Of a DNA stretch of 64,000 nt, positions 17,329 through 28,549 are shown piece after piece. Below the pieces are notes generated by a model. That model had not been told where the DNA came from, searched no databases, and saw nothing but the letters and a program-made list of their open reading frames with translations. Made by a program: the position numbers and the translations under genes. Source of the DNA: an uncultured Collinsella sp. (GTDB lineage Bacteria; Actinomycetota; Coriobacteriia; Coriobacteriales; Coriobacteriaceae); assembly GCA_902493855.1 (NCBI GenBank), contig CABUQV010000003.1, positions 69,551 to 133,550 on the forward strand, written 5' to 3'. The first letter of the stretch is position 1; the number at the start of each line of letters is the position of its first letter.

Positions 17329-18848
17329 TGGTCCCTCCTTCCCTGGTACATCGCCGCCTCGAGCACGTGGTCCTGCGTCACTTGCTCGCTCTCGGCGACA
17401 TCTGCGATCGTGCGCGCAATGCGAACCAGGCGCACGATGCCACGCCCTGTGAGATGTGTGCGTTTGGACAGACCGAGTACGCATTTCTCGGCAGCATCAT
17501 CGAGCTCAAAGGTCGAAACGACACCGTCAATGGACCGCGTCTCGTCATCCTCGGCCTCGGCATCCGCATCGTCCATACGGGATTCGCGCCAAGCGCGAAA
17601 GGCGCGACCGCGCACAACGTAGTCACGTAACTCGGCCGACGACATACCCTCCGCACCCTCGATAATCACTTGGGGGTCGGGACGGGTCACATCGATCATC
17701 ATGTCGATACGGTCGGCTAAAGGACCGCGCAGCTTAGCCCGATAGCGCTCGACCATCGCCGCAGAGCAGCGACACGGTACCTCGCGATCGCCCAAAAAGC
17801 CGCAGGGGCAGGGATTGCTTGCAGCGAGCAGCTGAAAGCGCGACGGGAAGGTAAAGGCCCCGTCGACGCGTACGATCCTCACGTAGCCGCGCTCGATGGG
17901 CTGACGCAGCGTCTGTAGCACGCCAGTGGGAAACTCTGCTAGCTCGTCCAAAAAGAGCACGCCGCCATGAGCCAGGCTGATCTCTCCCGGGTGCACCGGG
18001 CGCCCGCCGCCGATAAGGCCCGCGGTCGAAATGCTGTGATGCGGGCTGCGGAAGGGGCGATGCCCCGCAAGCAGTCCATCGATGTTCTCGCCCAAGACCG
18101 AATGGATGCACAGCGCCTCCTGCTGGTCTTCAACGGAAAGCTCGGGCAGGATGCCGGTCATACGGCGCGCAAGCATCGTCTTGCCCGATCCCGGGGACCC
18201 GATCATAAGCAAACCGAGCTCACCCGCTGCCGCCAGTGCCATGCCGCGTTTGGCAACCTCCTGCCCCAGCACGTCGGCATAGTCGAGTTCGGGCTCAAAA
18301 GTAGCCTCCACACCCTCGGAATCCAGATAATGCCGCGCGGCATCGCCCATGCCATGGGCAAGCTGAGACAAATGATCGATGAATCCGCAATCCACGCCCG
18401 CGAGTGGCACATGCTGGTCTGATCTGCCGGCGATAAAAAACAGCCCCATGTCGCGAGCCAGCAGCTGAAACGCCACCTCGCCCTTGACAGGAAGCACCGT
18501 ACCGTCCAAGCCGAGCTCGCCGGCGATAAGGCAGCGATCGAGGTTGTCACGGGAAATCTGCCCATCGGCCGCCAGAACCGCGATGGCGATGGGCAGATCA
18601 AAGCCGCTACCGGTCTTGCGAATATCGCCGGGCGCCAGGTTGACCGTAATGCCCGAGCGTGGGATCTCGAACCCGGCGGAGCGCATCGCGCAGCGAATAC
18701 GACCGCGTGACTCCATCACCTCCGTACTCGGAATACCGAGCATCTGAATGCCCGGAACGCCACCGGCAAGCGAGACCTCGACCGTGACGTGAATCGCCTC
18801 GACGCCACGGATGCAGGCCGCGTGAACGGCAAACGTCTCGAACGCCAT
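17325..18848 (-). CDS. comM: ComM/YifB-family magnesium-chelatase-like AAA+ ATPase
   Basis: ComM is a hexameric helicase that promotes branch migration during natural transformation. The N-terminal Lon-protease-like domain occupies about 1-170. The Walker A motif GSPGSGKT is at 217-224, and Walker B is in GGVLFLDELAEF. The cysteine-bearing segment SNPCPCGFLGD followed by CRCS is typical of the family. The C-terminal Mg-chelatase domain carries LSKRTHLTGRGIVRLVRIARTI. Product 507 residues. The ATG at 18848 overlaps the yraN stop (TGATG). Confidence 0.94.
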   Translation of the reverse strand: MAFETFAVHAACIRGVEAIHVTVEVSLAGGVPGIQMLGIPSTEVMESRGRIRCAMRSAGFEIPRSGITVNLAPGDIRKTGSGFDLPIAIAVLAADGQISRDNLDRCLIAGELGLDGTVLPVKGEVAFQLLARDMGLFFIAGRSDQHVPLAGVDCGFIDHLSQLAHGMGDAARHYLDSEGVEATFEPELDYADVLGQEVAKRGMALAAAGELGLLMIGSPGSGKTMLARRMTGILPELSVEDQQEALCIHSVLGENIDGLLAGHRPFRSPHHSISTAGLIGGGRPVHPGEISLAHGGVLFLDELAEFPTGVLQTLRQPIERGYVRIVRVDGAFTFPSRFQLLAASNPCPCGFLGDREVPCRCSAAMVERYRAKLRGPLADRIDMMIDVTRPDPQVIIEGAEGMSSAELRDYVVRGRAFRAWRESRMDDADAEAEDDETRSIDGVVSTFELDDAAEKCVLGLSKRTHLTGRGIVRLVRIARTIADVAESEQVTQDHVLEAAMYQGRRDQ

Positions 18849-19333
18849 CACGACACCTGCCAATCGAACGCGTTGTACTGATGCTCGATCTCGGCGATAT
18901 GCCCGCCGCGAATGGTAACACCCACGGCATCGAAGCGAATCGCCTTGAGCGGATAATGCTCCATGAGATAGCAACTTGCGATGCGGCGGTAGCGGCGTTG
19001 CTTTTGGGCGTCCACGGCCTCCTCGGGAAAGACCCGCGTGTTGCAATCCAGGGCGACGCGTCTGGTCTTGACCTCGGCCATCACCACGACATCGTCGAGC
19101 TCATCGAGCAGCACCAGATCGGCTTCGCCCTCGGTGCAACGATAACCCTGCTCCAGCAAGGTGTAGCCGCGCTCGTTAAAGTAGTCGATGGTGATCAGCT
19201 CGCCCAGCATACCCAGCTCGCGGGGACTGAGCCCCTTGATAAACTCGGGCGTCATCGCCCCGCAGTCGAGCTCGCCGTTTTCCCAACGCTCCTTGAGCTG
19301 CTGCGTCTTGCTCTTTTTGCTTGCGGCACTCAT
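18848..19333 (-). CDS. yraN: YraN/UPF0102 family endonuclease-fold protein
   Basis: This 161-residue protein has the restriction-endonuclease-like fold. The catalytic-type residues are in GELITIDYFNERGY, EGEADLVLLD and VVMAEVKTR (D...ExK pattern). The molecular role of the family is not settled; it commonly neighbours rnhB and comM. The ATG at 19333 has AAAGGAG at a good distance. The first 35 residues (MSAASKKSKTQQLKERWENG) are charged and extend beyond the usual family start. It is 189 bases downstream of rnhB beyond a terminator, so it begins the comM-dprA-trmFO-xerC unit. Confidence 0.9.
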   Translation of the reverse strand: MSAASKKSKTQQLKERWENGELDCGAMTPEFIKGLSPRELGMLGELITIDYFNERGYTLLEQGYRCTEGEADLVLLDELDDVVVMAEVKTRRVALDCNTRVFPEEAVDAQKQRRYRRIASCYLMEHYPLKAIRFDAVGVTIRGGHIAEIEHQYNAFDWQVS

Positions 19334-19433
19334 GGGATCTCCTTTCCCGCACACTGCATTGCCCCGATGATGAGGGCACCTTTCATGCGGGTAAGTACCG
19401 GAAGCAAACCAAAAGCTGACCAAATGCCGTCAA

Positions 19434-19475
19434 AAAACGGGCCGTACGCAACAATCACGTTGCACACGGCCCGCT
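19434..19475 (-). terminator. Intrinsic terminator after rnhB
   Basis: CGGGCCGT with inner GCAAC pairs with GTTGC and ACGGCCCG. On the minus strand the stem ends with TTTTTTG. It lies 50 bases after rnhB and separates it from yraN. Confidence 0.8.
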
Positions 19476-19522
19476 ACCAGCAGGTTTATAAAACCCCGGA
19501 GGTCCCTGTCTCCACAATTGAC

Positions 19523-20311
19523 CTAGAAAAGGCGCTCAGTCTGCAGAAAGTTTCCGCAAAAGCTCACGCGGTGCAGAGGACAAAGTCCATGTTTGCGAAT
19601 GGCCTCGATATGCTCGGGGCTCGCATAGCCCTTCGACTCGGCCAGATGGTACTCGGGATACTCGGCGTCGTACTCGACCATCATCTCGTCACGCGTGACC
19701 TTGGCCATGATGGACGCCGCGGCGATGCAGGCGATCTTGGCATCGCCCTTCACCACATCGCGCTCGTTGGGAACGGCGCCCAGGGGGTTACCGTCCATAA
19801 GCACGCAATCGGGCTCAAGCCCCGTATCGGCCACCGCACCCGCGACAGCAGCTCGAATGGCACGGGCCATGCCCATCTCGTCGATATCCGCAGGAGCGAT
19901 ATGGCAAAAGCCGATAGCGGTCGCCACCTCGGCAATCTTCACCGATAGCAGCTCGCGGCGCGCCGGCGTGAGCTTTTTGGAATCGTTGATGCCCCAGATG
20001 CGCGGCTCCATCGGAAGGCACACGGCGCACACCGTCAAAGGACCCGCTACCGAGCCACGGCCCACCTCGTCGACGCCCACGACCACACCATCACCGCCGA
20101 GCTCATGCATAAGCTCGTACATGCCGTTGACGCGCTCGCGCTCGGAAAGTTCCTTGGCATGGCGCTTAAGGGCACGCTCGCAAGCCTTGATAACCTGCTG
20201 GCGCGGATCCTCGCGATAATGCTCCACGAGGGCGGGAATCTCCTCAAACGTGGCACTCGCCAGCTCACCGGCAACCTGCGATGCCGAAACCGAGCTCGTC
20301 ATATTGGCCAT
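19523..20311 (-). CDS. rnhB: Ribonuclease HII
   Basis: RNase HII removes ribonucleotides misincorporated in DNA. The first acidic pair is in VGVDEVGRGSVAGPL (D81, E82). Other active-site positions lie in the VLMDGNPLG and SIMAKVTRDEMM regions. The product has 262 residues, with about 75 N-terminal residues before the catalytic core that form a predicted helical extension (EREALKRHAKELSERERVNG-like), also seen in some Gram-positive RNase HII. AAGGAGGG precedes the ATG at 20311. It follows rplS, a widespread pairing, but a terminator hairpin lies between them. Confidence 0.95.
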   Translation of the reverse strand: MANMTSSVSASQVAGELASATFEEIPALVEHYREDPRQQVIKACERALKRHAKELSERERVNGMYELMHELGGDGVVVGVDEVGRGSVAGPLTVCAVCLPMEPRIWGINDSKKLTPARRELLSVKIAEVATAIGFCHIAPADIDEMGMARAIRAAVAGAVADTGLEPDCVLMDGNPLGAVPNERDVVKGDAKIACIAAASIMAKVTRDEMMVEYDAEYPEYHLAESKGYASPEHIEAIRKHGLCPLHRVSFCGNFLQTERLF

Positions 20312-20340
20312 ACCAGGCCCTCCTTGCATGCAAATCAGAT

Positions 20341-20370
20341 AAAAAGAAGGGCCACCCGAAGGTGACCCTT
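20341..20370 (-). terminator. Terminator between rplS and rnhB
   Basis: On the minus strand AAGGGTCACC-TTCG-GGTGGCCCTT is followed by CTTTTTAT. The stem is ten base pairs with one G-U pair and a TTCG loop. Readthrough is probably needed for rnhB unless it has its own promoter. Confidence 0.8.
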
Positions 20371-20404
20371 ACGTCCAAACGAGTGGACAGACGCTGCAAT
20401 CTTC

Positions 20405-20746
20405 TTAGCGCTTCTCGGGGATGCGAGCAGCCTTGCCCACCTTGTCGCGGAGGTAGTACAGCTTGGCGCGACGGACGCGACCATGACGAACGACCTCGAG
20501 CTTGGCGATCTTGGGGCTGTGAAGCGGGAAGGTACGCTCAACACCGACACCGAAGGACATCTTGCGGACGGTGAAGGTCTCACGGGCACCGGCGCCGGCC
20601 ATGCGGATGACGTCGCCCTGGAAGACCTGGATGCGCTCGCGGTCGCCTTCCTTAATGCGGTAGTGAACCTTGACGTTGTCGGCGACGCGAACCTGAGGAA
20701 TGTCCTCGCGGATCTGCTGACGCTCGATTGCGCGGATGTAATCCAT
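20405..20746 (-). CDS. rplS: 50S ribosomal protein L19
   Basis: L19 lies at the 30S-50S interface. The 113-residue protein matches the family: GDTV-like VRVADNVKVHYRIKEGDRERIQ, QGDVIRM, ETFTVRKMSFGVGVERTFPLHSPKI and RRAKLYYLRDK blocks are all present. I chose the ATG at 20746, seven bases after AAGGA; an upstream TTG gives two extra residues. A promoter lies 70-97 bases upstream and a terminator directly downstream, so it can be expressed alone. In many bacteria it follows trmD; here trmD is 8 kb away. Confidence 0.97.
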   Translation of the reverse strand: MDYIRAIERQQIREDIPQVRVADNVKVHYRIKEGDRERIQVFQGDVIRMAGAGARETFTVRKMSFGVGVERTFPLHSPKIAKLEVVRHGRVRRAKLYYLRDKVGKAARIPEKR

Positions 20747-20815
20747 GTGCAATTCCTTACTCTTCTAGAGGTGCCGTACCACCTTGGCCGGCACGTAGTT
20801 GAACAAACGTATTCG

Positions 20816-20843
20816 AGTATACACGCGCGGGTTTCTGCTGCAA
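20816..20843 (-). promoter_or_regulatory. rplS promoter
   Basis: On the minus strand TTGCAG (20843-20838) and TATACT (20821-20816) are separated by 16 bases. The leader to the rplS ATG is about 65 bases. It lies downstream of the ppdK terminator hairpin. Confidence 0.7.
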
Positions 20844-20889
20844 GAACAATTTTTTACGCAGACAAAAAGACAAAACCCGCACATGATAA

Positions 20890-20917
20890 CCGCCCGCCTC
20901 ACGAATGAGACGGACGG
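20890..20917 (-). terminator. Hairpin terminator after ppdK
   Basis: On the minus strand CCGTCCGTCTCA-TTCG-TGAGGCGGGCGG forms a fully paired 12-bp stem (two G-U pairs) with a TTCG loop. A T-rich stretch (GGTTTTGTCTTTTTG) begins about 14 bases later rather than at once, so it may act as a 3'-end stabiliser as much as a terminator. Confidence 0.55.
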
Positions 20918-20955
20918 CATGAGGGGGGCTACGCTAGGCGTCTAAACCCAAAACG

Positions 20956-23706
<2,751 letters not shown>

Positions 23707-23828
23707 GATACTTCCCCTTCCATGCACTTTCGCGCACGACCGTGGTGACGAATCGACCCGCCGGATGCGAGCCGTGAGGGTACTTTACGGCGGGCATTGA
23801 GCGGGCTTGCGCAGAGGGCGCGGGGGTT

Positions 23829-23941
23829 GGTAAACGTGGTAAATATGGCGGTAAACGGTAGGTAAAGGTGGTTACCTTATGAAGATACCAATGCAGGAAG
23901 CTTACAGGTCAAATGCCAGTTTCTTGCTAAATCGCTTTACC
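23829..23941. repeat. Iterated GGTAAA/TTTACC boxes upstream of ppdK
   Basis: GGTAAA occurs at 23829, 23838, 23850 and 23861 (spacings 9, 12, 11). A GGTTACC follows at 23869, and an opposite-strand copy, TTTACC, lies at 23936-23941. This stretch lies in the 296-base gap between ppsR and ppdK, 120-235 bases before the ppdK start. It contains no gene. The rest of the gap is AT-rich (23930-23985) with TATA-like hexamers but no promoter I would place exactly. The boxes look like operator half-sites; the regulator is unknown. Confidence 0.5.
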
Positions 23942-24002
23942 AATATCGTGCATTATTTTTAGCTAGTCTTATATAGACGGGCATTTTAGCCACCCCAATG
24001 AG

Positions 24003-24878
24003 CTAGCTTTGCTGGGCTCGGCGGGCGGCGCGGCGGGCGCGGACTTCTTGGATTTCCTCCAAGTGGCTAATGATCTCGGAGGCGCTCTCCTCGATCGCCT
24101 TGCCATCGGTACGCACCACAAAGCAGCCTAGGCGCTTCATGAGGGCACGGGCTTCCTCGAGCTCGCTGCGCACACTCTCGGGCTCGGCATAGGAGCCGGC
24201 AACGGCACGGGCGTAATCATCGCCCAAGCGGCTATCGCGAATCTCAGAAATAACGTCGACGGTCGAAATCAGGCCGAACAGGCGCATCGGGTCAACCTCG
24301 TAAATCGACTTCGGCGGCTCCATGCCATGGGCCAACGGAACATTGGCAACCTTGTAACCCTGATAGGCCAAATACATCGACAGCGGCGTCTTGGACGTGC
24401 GGGATACGCCCAGCAGCACGATATCGGCTCCCGAAAGGTCGTCGCAGCCGCGTCCATCATCGTGCTCAACGAAATACTCCATGGCCTCGATACGATGGAA
24501 ATAGCGGTCATCAGTCTTGTGAATCACGCCCGCGACGCCCTTTGGCGACACACCGATGAGCGACGACAGCACGGCGAGCGTCGGGCCGATCAGGTCGACC
24601 GAACGGATATGCAGCATACCCAGGTAATCGAGCACGCGGGCGCGAAGCGCCGGATCGACAATGGTGTGGAACACGGCGATATCGCGATGGTCCGCATCGA
24701 CACGCGGCCCCACAAATGACTTGACCTGCTCCACGGAGGTCACCTTGGGCAGGCGCAAAACGCGAAAAGCCCCTTCATCAAATTGCCCGGACGCCGCAAG
24801 CACCACCTCACAAGCGGTATCACCGAGCGAGTCGGAGATAACGATGACGGTGGGACGAGCGGTGACCGGGCAATCCAT
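24003..24878 (-). CDS. ppsR: PPDK regulatory protein (bifunctional kinase/Pi-dependent phosphorylase)
   Basis: This DUF299/PDRP family enzyme switches PPDK (or PEP synthase) off by ADP-dependent phosphorylation of the Thr near the catalytic His, and on again by phosphorolysis. The 291-residue protein shows the N-terminal VISDSLGDTACEV, the P-loop-like GVSRTSKTP at 157-165, and YEVDPMRLFGLI. The neighbouring PPDK retains the T-S-H target, so PPDK is the likely client. GGAG lies six bases before the ATG. It is 34 bases after glyS and therefore probably in the same transcript. Confidence 0.95.
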   Translation of the reverse strand: MDCPVTARPTVIVISDSLGDTACEVVLAASGQFDEGAFRVLRLPKVTSVEQVKSFVGPRVDADHRDIAVFHTIVDPALRARVLDYLGMLHIRSVDLIGPTLAVLSSLIGVSPKGVAGVIHKTDDRYFHRIEAMEYFVEHDDGRGCDDLSGADIVLLGVSRTSKTPLSMYLAYQGYKVANVPLAHGMEPPKSIYEVDPMRLFGLISTVDVISEIRDSRLGDDYARAVAGSYAEPESVRSELEEARALMKRLGCFVVRTDGKAIEESASEIISHLEEIQEVRARRAARRAQQS

Positions 24879-24912
24879 GCGGGGCTCCTTTTGCGCTTAT
24901 GCGCAGGCTGGC

Positions 24913-27009
24913 TTACTTTTTGCGGGCAAGCTCACCGATGTTGGCGATGCCGGAGAAAACGGCCTCGAAGCGGTTGAGCAGCTTAAGGCGATTATCGCGG
25001 AGCTGCTCGTCCTTGTCCATGACCATAACCTCGTCGAAGAAGCGGTCAATGGGAGCACGCAGGGCGGCGAGGGCGGCAAATGCGGCCGGGTAGTCCTCGG
25101 CAGCAAGGGCGGCATCTACAGCGGTCTGAGCAGCCTCGGAGGCGTCGGCAAGCGCGAGCTCGGCCTCGCCCATCAGGCTGCGGTCGTACTTCGCACCCAG
25201 CTCGGGCTTGGAGATGTGCGCGGCGCGGGCATAGGCGGTCGCCAGGTTGTCGAACGTCTCAGCGTCGTTCTTGCGGGCCTCGTCGAGGGCGGCGCAGCGG
25301 GCGAAGAAGACGGACGGGGCGATGATGTGCACCGCGGAGACGGCGGCAACGGTATCGGCCGGGATCTTTTCGTCGCGGGCCATGCTCACCAGGCGGCCAT
25401 GGAAGAAGTCACGAACCTGCTGGGCGACCTCGGCGGCGTCGAACTCAATGCCCTGCTCGCCATAGAGCTCGAGGGCGAAGTCGATAAGCGACGTGGGGTC
25501 GATCGGCAGACGGTCGCGCAGGATATTGATGATGCCGATAGCGGCACGACGCAGCGCGTAGGGGTCCGAAGAGCCGGTCGGGGGCTCGCCGATGGCAAAA
25601 ATACCGGCGATGGTATCGAGCTTGTCGGCACAGGCCACGATGCAGCCAGCGGTGCCCTCGGGCAGCTCATCGCCGGCGAAGCGGGGACGATAATGATCGC
25701 GAATGGCGTGGGCGACCTCGTCGTTCTCCCCCATCGCGGAGGCGTAATAACCGCCCATCACGCCCTGCTGGCTCGTGAACTCAACGACGGCGTTCGATAC
25801 CAGGTCGGCCTTGCACAGGTGAGCGGCGCGAGCGGCATCGGCGGCAAGGTGGGCACCCAGATGGGCCTCGCGGGCGATGGCGAGCGCGAGCTGCTCAATA
25901 CGCTCGGACTTGGCGAGCACGCTACCGAGCTTCTCCTGGAAGGCGACCTTGGCCAGACGCTCGCGGAACTCGTCGAGGGAGATCTTCAGGTCCTCCTCGT
26001 AGAAGAACTTGGCGTCGTCCAGACGGGCGCGCACGACGCGCTCGTTGCCGTCAATCACGCGCTCGGCATTCTCGGGCTTGCTGTTGGAAACGACCACGAA
26101 CTCACGCGTGAGCTTGCCCTCGCCGTCATAGATCGGGAAGTAGCGCTGGTTGGTGAGCATGGACTCGCAGATAATCTCGTGCGGGACCTTGAGAAACTCC
26201 TCATCGAAGGTACCGACGAGCACCGTCGGCCACTCGCAGAGGTTAATGACCTCCTCAAAGACCTTCTTGGGCGTATCGACATGGCAGCCGGGACGGGCAG
26301 CCTCGACCTCGGCGATACCGGCGAGGATGGCCTCACGACGACGCTCGGCAGAAAGTACACCGGCGTCCTCGAGCACCTGCTCGTAAACAGCGGGGCTGGC
26401 AACCACATGGTCGCCAGGGCCAAGTACGCGATGACCGCGCGTGATGTTGCCACTCGTCACGTCAGCAAACGACACGGGCACAACATCCTCGCCCAAAAGG
26501 CAGCAGATCCAGCGGACAGGACGCACGAACGTCGCGTGCTCGTGGCCCCAGCGCTGGGAGCGGTAGTTGGGCCACTGCAGGCCGGCGATGGTCTTCTCGC
26601 ACAGGGCCGTCAGGATCGGGGTAGCCGGTGCGGAGGGAATGTTCTTCTCGGCGAACACATACTCGCGACCGTCGGTGTCCTCGCGACGGACCAGATCCTC
26701 GGCAGCCACACCGCACTTGCGGGCAAAGCCCTGGGCGGCCTTAGTGGCGTTGCCGTCGGCATCAAAGGCAATGTTTGCCGCGGGACCGCGCTTGACCTCG
26801 TGAACCTCATCGGTCGCGGTGGCGACATTAGCCACGAGCGCGGCAAGACGACGCGGGCTCGAGATCACGCGGACCTCGCCGTGAGCCAGACCGGCCTCGT
26901 CGAGACCCTTGGCGATCATGGTGCCAAGCTGCTTGACGGCATTGTTCAGCGGTGCGGAGGGCATTTCCTCCGTACCGATCTCAAACAGGAAATCCTTAGC
27001 GTCTGCCAT
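24913..27009 (-). CDS. glyS: Glycyl-tRNA synthetase beta subunit
   Basis: The beta subunit of the bacterial alpha2beta2 glycyl-tRNA synthetase binds tRNA-Gly. The protein has 698 residues. The N-terminal FLFEIGTEEMPSAPL is diagnostic. An HD-like region is seen around CKADLVSNAVVEFTSQQGVMGGYYA, and the DALR-type anticodon-binding region is C-terminal (FFDEVMVMDKDEQLRDNRLKLL). It begins three bases after the glyQ stop, so the subunits are made together. Confidence 0.97.
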   Translation of the reverse strand: MADAKDFLFEIGTEEMPSAPLNNAVKQLGTMIAKGLDEAGLAHGEVRVISSPRRLAALVANVATATDEVHEVKRGPAANIAFDADGNATKAAQGFARKCGVAAEDLVRREDTDGREYVFAEKNIPSAPATPILTALCEKTIAGLQWPNYRSQRWGHEHATFVRPVRWICCLLGEDVVPVSFADVTSGNITRGHRVLGPGDHVVASPAVYEQVLEDAGVLSAERRREAILAGIAEVEAARPGCHVDTPKKVFEEVINLCEWPTVLVGTFDEEFLKVPHEIICESMLTNQRYFPIYDGEGKLTREFVVVSNSKPENAERVIDGNERVVRARLDDAKFFYEEDLKISLDEFRERLAKVAFQEKLGSVLAKSERIEQLALAIAREAHLGAHLAADAARAAHLCKADLVSNAVVEFTSQQGVMGGYYASAMGENDEVAHAIRDHYRPRFAGDELPEGTAGCIVACADKLDTIAGIFAIGEPPTGSSDPYALRRAAIGIINILRDRLPIDPTSLIDFALELYGEQGIEFDAAEVAQQVRDFFHGRLVSMARDEKIPADTVAAVSAVHIIAPSVFFARCAALDEARKNDAETFDNLATAYARAAHISKPELGAKYDRSLMGEAELALADASEAAQTAVDAALAAEDYPAAFAALAALRAPIDRFFDEVMVMDKDEQLRDNRLKLLNRFEAVFSGIANIGELARKK

Positions 27010-27012
27010 GGC

Positions 27013-27924
27013 TTACGCCACCTCGCCTTCCTGGTCGGCATTCTCGTTGACTCCGGCGACCTCGGCCATGTAGGCCTCGCAGCACGCCTTGGCGACGGCG
27101 CGGACGCGCAGGATGTAGTTGGCACGCTCGACCGCGGACAGGGCGCCGCGGGCATCGAGCAGGTTGAAAGCGTGGCTGCACTTCATGACGCAGTCATATG
27201 CCGGCAGCGGCAGCTTGCGCTCCAGGCAGGAATGGCACTCGGCCTCGTAGTCATCAAACTTCTGACGCATCATCTCGACGTTTGCGACCTCAAAGTTATA
27301 GGCACTGAACTCGCGCTCGTTCTCGAGGAACACGTCGCCATAGGTCATGGGCGTGCCGTCGGGCAGGTAGCTCCACACCAAGTCGTAGACCGAGTTAACG
27401 CCCTGCGCATACATGGCAATGCGCTCTAGGCCATAGGTGATCTCGACGGGTACGGGGTCGACCTCGATGCCGCCTACCTGCTGGAAGTACGTAAACTGCG
27501 TGACCTCCATGCCGTTGAGCCAGACCTCCCAGCCAAGGCCCCAGGCGCCGAGCGTCGGGCTCTCCCAGTCGTCCTCGACAAAGCGGACGTCATGGTCGTT
27601 GGGGTCCAGACCGATAGCGGCAAGAGACCCCAGGTAAAGCTCCTGGGCGTTGACCGGTGAGGGCTTGATGAGCACCTGGAACTGATAGTAGTGCTGCATG
27701 CGGTTGGGGTTCTCGCCGTAGCGGCCGTCGGCGGGACGGCGGCAAGGCTGCGCATAGCAGGTGCGCCACTCGGCGGGACCGAGCGAGCGCAGCGTGGTCG
27801 CGGTATGGAAGGTACCGGCACCGACCTCGGAGTCATAGGGCTGCATAATGACGCAGCCCTGCTCGCCCCAGTACTGCTGGAGGCGCAGGATGATGTCTTG
27901 GAAGGAAAGCGATGAAGCGTTCAT
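27013..27924 (-). CDS. glyQ: Glycyl-tRNA synthetase alpha subunit
   Basis: The alpha subunit carries the class II catalytic core. The protein has 303 residues. Diagnostic blocks are SFQDIILRLQQYWGEQGCV at the N-terminus, QPYDSEVGAGTFHTATTLRSLG, RRPADGRYGENPNRMQHYYQ (motif 2 region) and GWEVWLNGMEVTQFTYFQQ. GAGGGG lies 10-15 bases before the ATG. A TATAGT hexamer upstream, next to the lepB stop, is a possible -10 without a clear -35, so glyQS may be partly read from the rpsP-lepB unit. Confidence 0.97.
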   Translation of the reverse strand: MNASSLSFQDIILRLQQYWGEQGCVIMQPYDSEVGAGTFHTATTLRSLGPAEWRTCYAQPCRRPADGRYGENPNRMQHYYQFQVLIKPSPVNAQELYLGSLAAIGLDPNDHDVRFVEDDWESPTLGAWGLGWEVWLNGMEVTQFTYFQQVGGIEVDPVPVEITYGLERIAMYAQGVNSVYDLVWSYLPDGTPMTYGDVFLENEREFSAYNFEVANVEMMRQKFDDYEAECHSCLERKLPLPAYDCVMKCSHAFNLLDARGALSAVERANYILRVRAVAKACCEAYMAEVAGVNENADQEGEVA

Positions 27925-27983
27925 GCCTCTAATATCCCCTCGTCGAAACGATTACACGGTTAGGTACTGTACTATAGCGGTTT

Positions 27984-28547
27984 TTAGTCGATAGCGCCGA
28001 TGCGGTTGAGCGGCCAGTAGCGAACGAGTGCCACAGCGATCAAATCAGAGCGATCGACGGGACCAAAGTAGCGTGAGTCGGCAGAGTTTTCGCGGTTGTC
28101 GCCCATCACCCACACGCACCCGTCGGGAACGGTGTAGGGATAGCTCACCTGAGCACCGGGCGCTTGGACCGAAAGCGGCCAGCTCATGCCCGTCGTATAG
28201 TCCTCGTCGAGCGCTTGGCCGTCAACGACCACCTTGCCATCCTGCAGGTCGACCGTCTGGCCGGCCGTGGCAATAACACGCTTGACAAGAACATCATGCT
28301 CGGAGGTGCCATCGGGGTTGTGAAACACCACGATATCGCCCTGCTTGACGGGCTGACCGAGCTCGAGGCTCACCTTTTGTGCCAGGATCTGGTCGCCAAT
28401 CTCGATCGTGGACTCCATGGAGCCGGTGGGCACCACAAAGGGCTCGACCACAAAAGTGCGGATCAGGAACGTGGCCACGAGCGCGATCGCGATGACCGCG
28501 ATCCACTCAAAAGCGCCCCTCAACGCGGAATGTTGCGTAGGAACCAT
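27984..28547 (-). CDS. lepB: Signal peptidase I
   Basis: Signal peptidase I releases exported proteins at the outer face of the membrane. The product has 187 residues with one N-terminal membrane helix (about 14-33). The catalytic Ser43 is in PTGSMEST and the catalytic Lys89 in DVLVKRVIA. The box E region reads VWVMGDNRENSADSRYFGPV. I chose the ATG at 28547 with GAGGAG five bases upstream; a GTG at 28553 overlaps the trmD stop but lacks room for a site. The short, single-helix form is the Gram-positive type. Confidence 0.95.
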   Translation of the reverse strand: MVPTQHSALRGAFEWIAVIAIALVATFLIRTFVVEPFVVPTGSMESTIEIGDQILAQKVSLELGQPVKQGDIVVFHNPDGTSEHDVLVKRVIATAGQTVDLQDGKVVVDGQALDEDYTTGMSWPLSVQAPGAQVSYPYTVPDGCVWVMGDNRENSADSRYFGPVDRSDLIAVALVRYWPLNRIGAID

Positions 28548-28549
28548 AC

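Noticed and set aside
16393..17484. A longer dprA starting at 17484
   Set aside because: The extra 52 residues are Arg/His-rich, overlap comM in another frame, and lack a ribosome binding site; the ATGA overlap start is far better.
24661..27429. A 922-codon plus-strand frame opposite glyS and glyQ
   Set aside because: Antisense shadow of two clearly recognised genes; composition is typical of reverse-complement reading.
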